Source of the DNA: an uncultured Lachnospiraceae bacterium
Lineage (GTDB): Bacteria > Bacillota > Clostridia > Lachnospirales > Lachnospiraceae
NCBI GenBank assembly: GCA_900314255.1
Contig: OMUP01000137.1
Coordinates: 1 to 64,000, forward strand
DNA: 64,000 nucleotides
Direction: 5' to 3'
How positions within the stretch are numbered: the first letter of the stretch is position 1; the number at the start of each line of letters is the position of its first letter. The notes beneath the pieces are model-generated. The model made no database searches. It saw nothing but the letters and a program-made list of their open reading frames with translations, and was not told where the DNA came from. The position numbers were made by a program, and so were the translations under genes. Positions 61,978 to 64,000 of this stretch are shown here, piece by piece.

Positions 61978-62596
61978 GATAAAGTCCCTTCTCTCTGATA
62001 TACGAAAGCGTTTCCGGAGGAATCAGGTCTGTTACATCCTTTCCCTCCCGGATATCCTGCCGGATTTCCGTTGAACTGTGTTCAAACGGCCGGATCTTCA
62101 GCGGCCGGATATCGGCCTCGTAGAGTTTCTGAAGCATTTCCCGATGCCGGGCGGCTTCCTTTCGCAGAGCTTCGCCGCGCTCAGCCGCCAGAATAATACA
62201 GTTCCTCAGGAACCAGCCGCAGTCTTTCCAAGTCTCCATATAGGCGAGCGAATCCGCACCGACTATAAAGTACAGCTCATCGGCAAATGGAAGCAGATCC
62301 CGGATTGTGTCGCAAGTGTATGTATATCCTCCGCGGTCGACGTCGATCGTACTCAGCTTCATGTACGGAAACGGGCCGATGGCCTTGCTGACCATCTCGC
62401 AGCGTATGTCAGCCGGAAGAAGTTCGGATGCACTTTTATAATAGGTATCCGATGTCGGACACAGAAGAATTTCCGGAATGCAGTACTGCTCGTGGGCAGC
62501 CTGCGCCATTTCCAGATGTCCGAAATGAATCGGATTAAAGGAACCGCCCAGAACGCCAAGACGTCTGACGGATTCCTGATCCTGTCCCCCGCTCAT
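61970..62596 (-). CDS. nadD: Nicotinate-nucleotide adenylyltransferase
   Basis: Makes nicotinate adenine dinucleotide in NAD synthesis. The 208-aa protein has the nucleotidyltransferase motif GGSFNPIHFGHLEMA (about 17-31) and the C-terminal SSTEIR motif. It overlaps yhbY by 4 bases and yqeK by 8, in the standard Firmicutes order. Confidence 0.95.
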   Translation of the reverse strand: MSGGQDQESVRRLGVLGGSFNPIHFGHLEMAQAAHEQYCIPEILLCPTSDTYYKSASELLPADIRCEMVSKAIGPFPYMKLSTIDVDRGGYTYTCDTIRDLLPFADELYFIVGADSLAYMETWKDCGWFLRNCIILAAERGEALRKEAARHREMLQKLYEADIRPLKIRPFEHSSTEIRQDIREGKDVTDLIPPETLSYIREKGLYLG

Positions 62597-62892
62597 GGAA
62601 GCTGGATCTTGCTCCTGGTCGGATCCGGATTTTCCTTGTAGAGAACGATCTTTTTCCCGATGATCTGCACCACCTGAGAGTGTGTGCGCTTTGATATGGT
62701 ATCAGCAAGCTCCTTCGGATCATCCGCACAGTTCTGAAGGACTGATATTTTGATCAGCTCTCTGGCTTTTAACGCATCGGCGATCGCCTGTGTGAATTCC
62801 GGCGTTATGCTGGATTTTCCGATCTGATAGATAGGATCCATTGTCATGGCAAGGCTTTTAAGGTAGGCTCTCTGTCTGCTGTTCATCTGCAA
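62593..62892 (-). CDS. yhbY: YhbY family RNA-binding (CRM-domain) protein
   Basis: A 99-aa CRM-domain protein associated with the 50S subunit precursor. It has RAYLKSLAMTMDPIYQIGKS at the N-terminus and GKKIVLYKENPD near the C-terminus. It starts 10 bases after obgE ends. Confidence 0.94.
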   Translation of the reverse strand: MQMNSRQRAYLKSLAMTMDPIYQIGKSSITPEFTQAIADALKARELIKISVLQNCADDPKELADTISKRTHSQVVQIIGKKIVLYKENPDPTRSKIQLP

Positions 62893-62902
62893 AACTCCTC
62901 AA

Positions 62903-64000
62903 TTATTCATAGTAATCAAAAGCAAGAGCGTTCTCGTCGCCGTCGGATCCGACTCTTACCGTGTCGCCGTCCTGAATTCCAAGTGCTTTAAGTTCGTCGA
63001 GAATTCCGGTCTCTTTCAGATATTTCTGGAAGAACTGGAAGCCCTTCTCTGCCTCAAGGTTCGTGTATCCCAGCATCCGGTCAATCCTCGGACCAAACAC
63101 CAGGAATGTGTGCGGATCTTCATTTGACACTGTTACTGTGTAGCTTTCCTTCGGATCATCAAAGAGCATATCCGGCTCAACCTGGCTTTCAAAACGTACC
63201 GGCTTTGGCGCTGCCGTGTCAAGCAGATGCTTTACATAAAAGAGCAGTTCCTTTACTCCCTGGCCGCTGACAGCAGAAATCGCGAATACCTTTACCGTGT
63301 CGGATTCAAATTCGCGGCGGATTTTTGCGACCGGATCCTCTTCTCCGTCCGCCACGGTTACAGCATCTATCTTATTGCAGGCAATAACCTGCGGTTTCTT
63401 CAGCAGTTTCGTGTCATACTTTGCAAGTTCTGAATTAATCGTCCGGATGTCCTCTGCCGGATCCCGACCGTCGGAACCGGCCACATCAACCATGTGAATC
63501 AGAACACGGCAGCGCTCGATGTGGCGCAGAAACTCATGTCCAAGTCCGACTCCTTCGGATGCTCCTTCAATCAGACCTGGTATATCCGCGATCACAAAGC
63601 CGCCGGCTCCCTGCGGAAGATCCACAACCCCCAGATTGGGCTGAAGCGTGGTAAACGGGTAATTGGCAATCTTCGGATCCGCATTGGTCACGCGGGCAAG
63701 CAGCGTAGACTTTCCAGCATTCGGGAAACCGACAAGTCCCACGTCTGCGATGCACTTGAGTTCGAGACGCACCCAGAGACCTCTTGCTTCCTGTCCCGGC
63801 TGGGCATACTGCGGTGCCTGCATCGTCGGTGTCGCGTAGTTCATGTTGCCTTTCCCGCCCCGGCCGCCGTGCAGGAGAACCAGACGGTCCTGACCGGCAG
63901 ACATATCCGCGATAACGCGTTCTCCGGCGTCATCATAAATGACGGTGCCTTCCGGAACTTTAATGATCAAATCTTTTCCGGATTTCCCGGTACAGCGCTT
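62903..64000 (-). CDS. obgE: GTPase ObgE, 5' end cut by window edge
   Basis: Essential GTPase of ribosome assembly and stress response. The frame is open to base 64000 and reads KRCTGKSGKD before LIIKVPEGTVIYD, so the start and most of the glycine-rich Obg fold lie outside. The TTG at 63970 is an internal Leu, not a start. The GTPase domain has GFPNAGKSTL (G1), DIPGLIEGAS (G3) and CNKIDA (G4). A C-terminal OCT domain (about the last 75 residues) is present. It is the first gene visible in the obgE-yhbY-nadD-yqeK-rsfS operon. Confidence 0.97.
   Translation of the reverse strand, partial: KRCTGKSGKDLIIKVPEGTVIYDDAGERVIADMSAGQDRLVLLHGGRGGKGNMNYATPTMQAPQYAQPGQEARGLWVRLELKCIADVGLVGFPNAGKSTLLARVTNADPKIANYPFTTLQPNLGVVDLPQGAGGFVIADIPGLIEGASEGVGLGHEFLRHIERCRVLIHMVDVAGSDGRDPAEDIRTINSELAKYDTKLLKKPQVIACNKIDAVTVADGEEDPVAKIRREFESDTVKVFAISAVSGQGVKELLFYVKHLLDTAAPKPVRFESQVEPDMLFDDPKESYTVTVSNEDPHTFLVFGPRIDRMLGYTNLEAEKGFQFFQKYLKETGILDELKALGIQDGDTVRVGSDGDENALAFDYYE

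Overview
The window looks like a chromosomal segment of a moderately GC-rich Clostridia member, most likely Lachnospiraceae. I base this on gene order (rpmF-plsX-acpP-rnc-smc-ftsY; miaB-mutS-mutL-miaA; radC-mreBCD-PBP2-minD-rodA-mgsA; yggS-sepF; obgE-yhbY-nadD-yqeK-rsfS), strong AGGAGG-type ribosome binding sites, and sigma-A-like TTGACA/TATAAT promoters. The species cannot be named from sequence alone. There are no rRNA or tRNA genes, CRISPR arrays or insertion sequences that I can see. Both ends cut genes: ackA on the left and obgE on the right. The longest true gaps are 1194-1467, 50675-50929 and 59377-59599; each is under 300 bases and holds regulatory signals.

Left accessory block (1-13,600). 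After ackA comes a two-component operon: a degenerate 7TM kinase-like partner, a real histidine kinase and a NarL/LuxR-type response regulator. A stand-alone pseudo-receiver follows. Next is a zinc-ribbon/SPFH/TPM cluster resembling Bacillus ydjG-ydjH-ydjI, with a DUF4428-like member carrying a 10-residue tandem repeat. It ends in a decaying zone: a 5'-nucleotidase with one in-frame TGA, a frameshifted P-loop ATPase remnant, a secreted-protein gene with an in-frame TGA at codon 6, and two paralogous small membrane proteins. The last part of this zone is visibly AT-richer than its surroundings.

Core block (13,640-50,700). All genes are on the + strand and tightly packed, often with ATGA overlaps. 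They cover ribosome and lipid synthesis (rpmF, plsX, acpP, rnc), chromosome and secretion functions (smc, ftsY), threonine deaminase, two flavoprotein oxidoreductases, proB, an unknown protein, 5-formyl-THF cyclo-ligase, tRNA modification and mismatch repair (miaB, mutS, mutL, miaA), a methionine gamma-lyase-family enzyme, radC, the elongasome (mreB-like, mreC, mreD, PBP2, rodA), a MinD-like ATPase, an MgsA homologue with altered active-site residues, a HlyD-type protein, yggS, sepF, aroB, lspA, rluD and a cytidylate kinase-like gene.

Right block (50,700-64,000). A cysteine hydrolase/APC permease operon sits behind a promoter whose leader ends in a strong terminator hairpin. Then come a solitary tyrosine recombinase, a DEAD-box helicase, a LysM membrane protein under apparent LexA control (like Bacillus yneA), a TAXI-TRAP transporter operon, a second cytidylate kinase-like gene, lexA with its own SOS box, and the conserved obgE-yhbY-nadD-yqeK-rsfS operon on the - strand.

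The most noteworthy items are the possible envelope-stress module coupled to a pseudokinase/kinase pair, the LexA-box cluster in front of the LysM gene, the attenuator-like leader at 50,783-50,930, the MgsA variant, and two neighbouring genes each interrupted by a single in-frame TGA.
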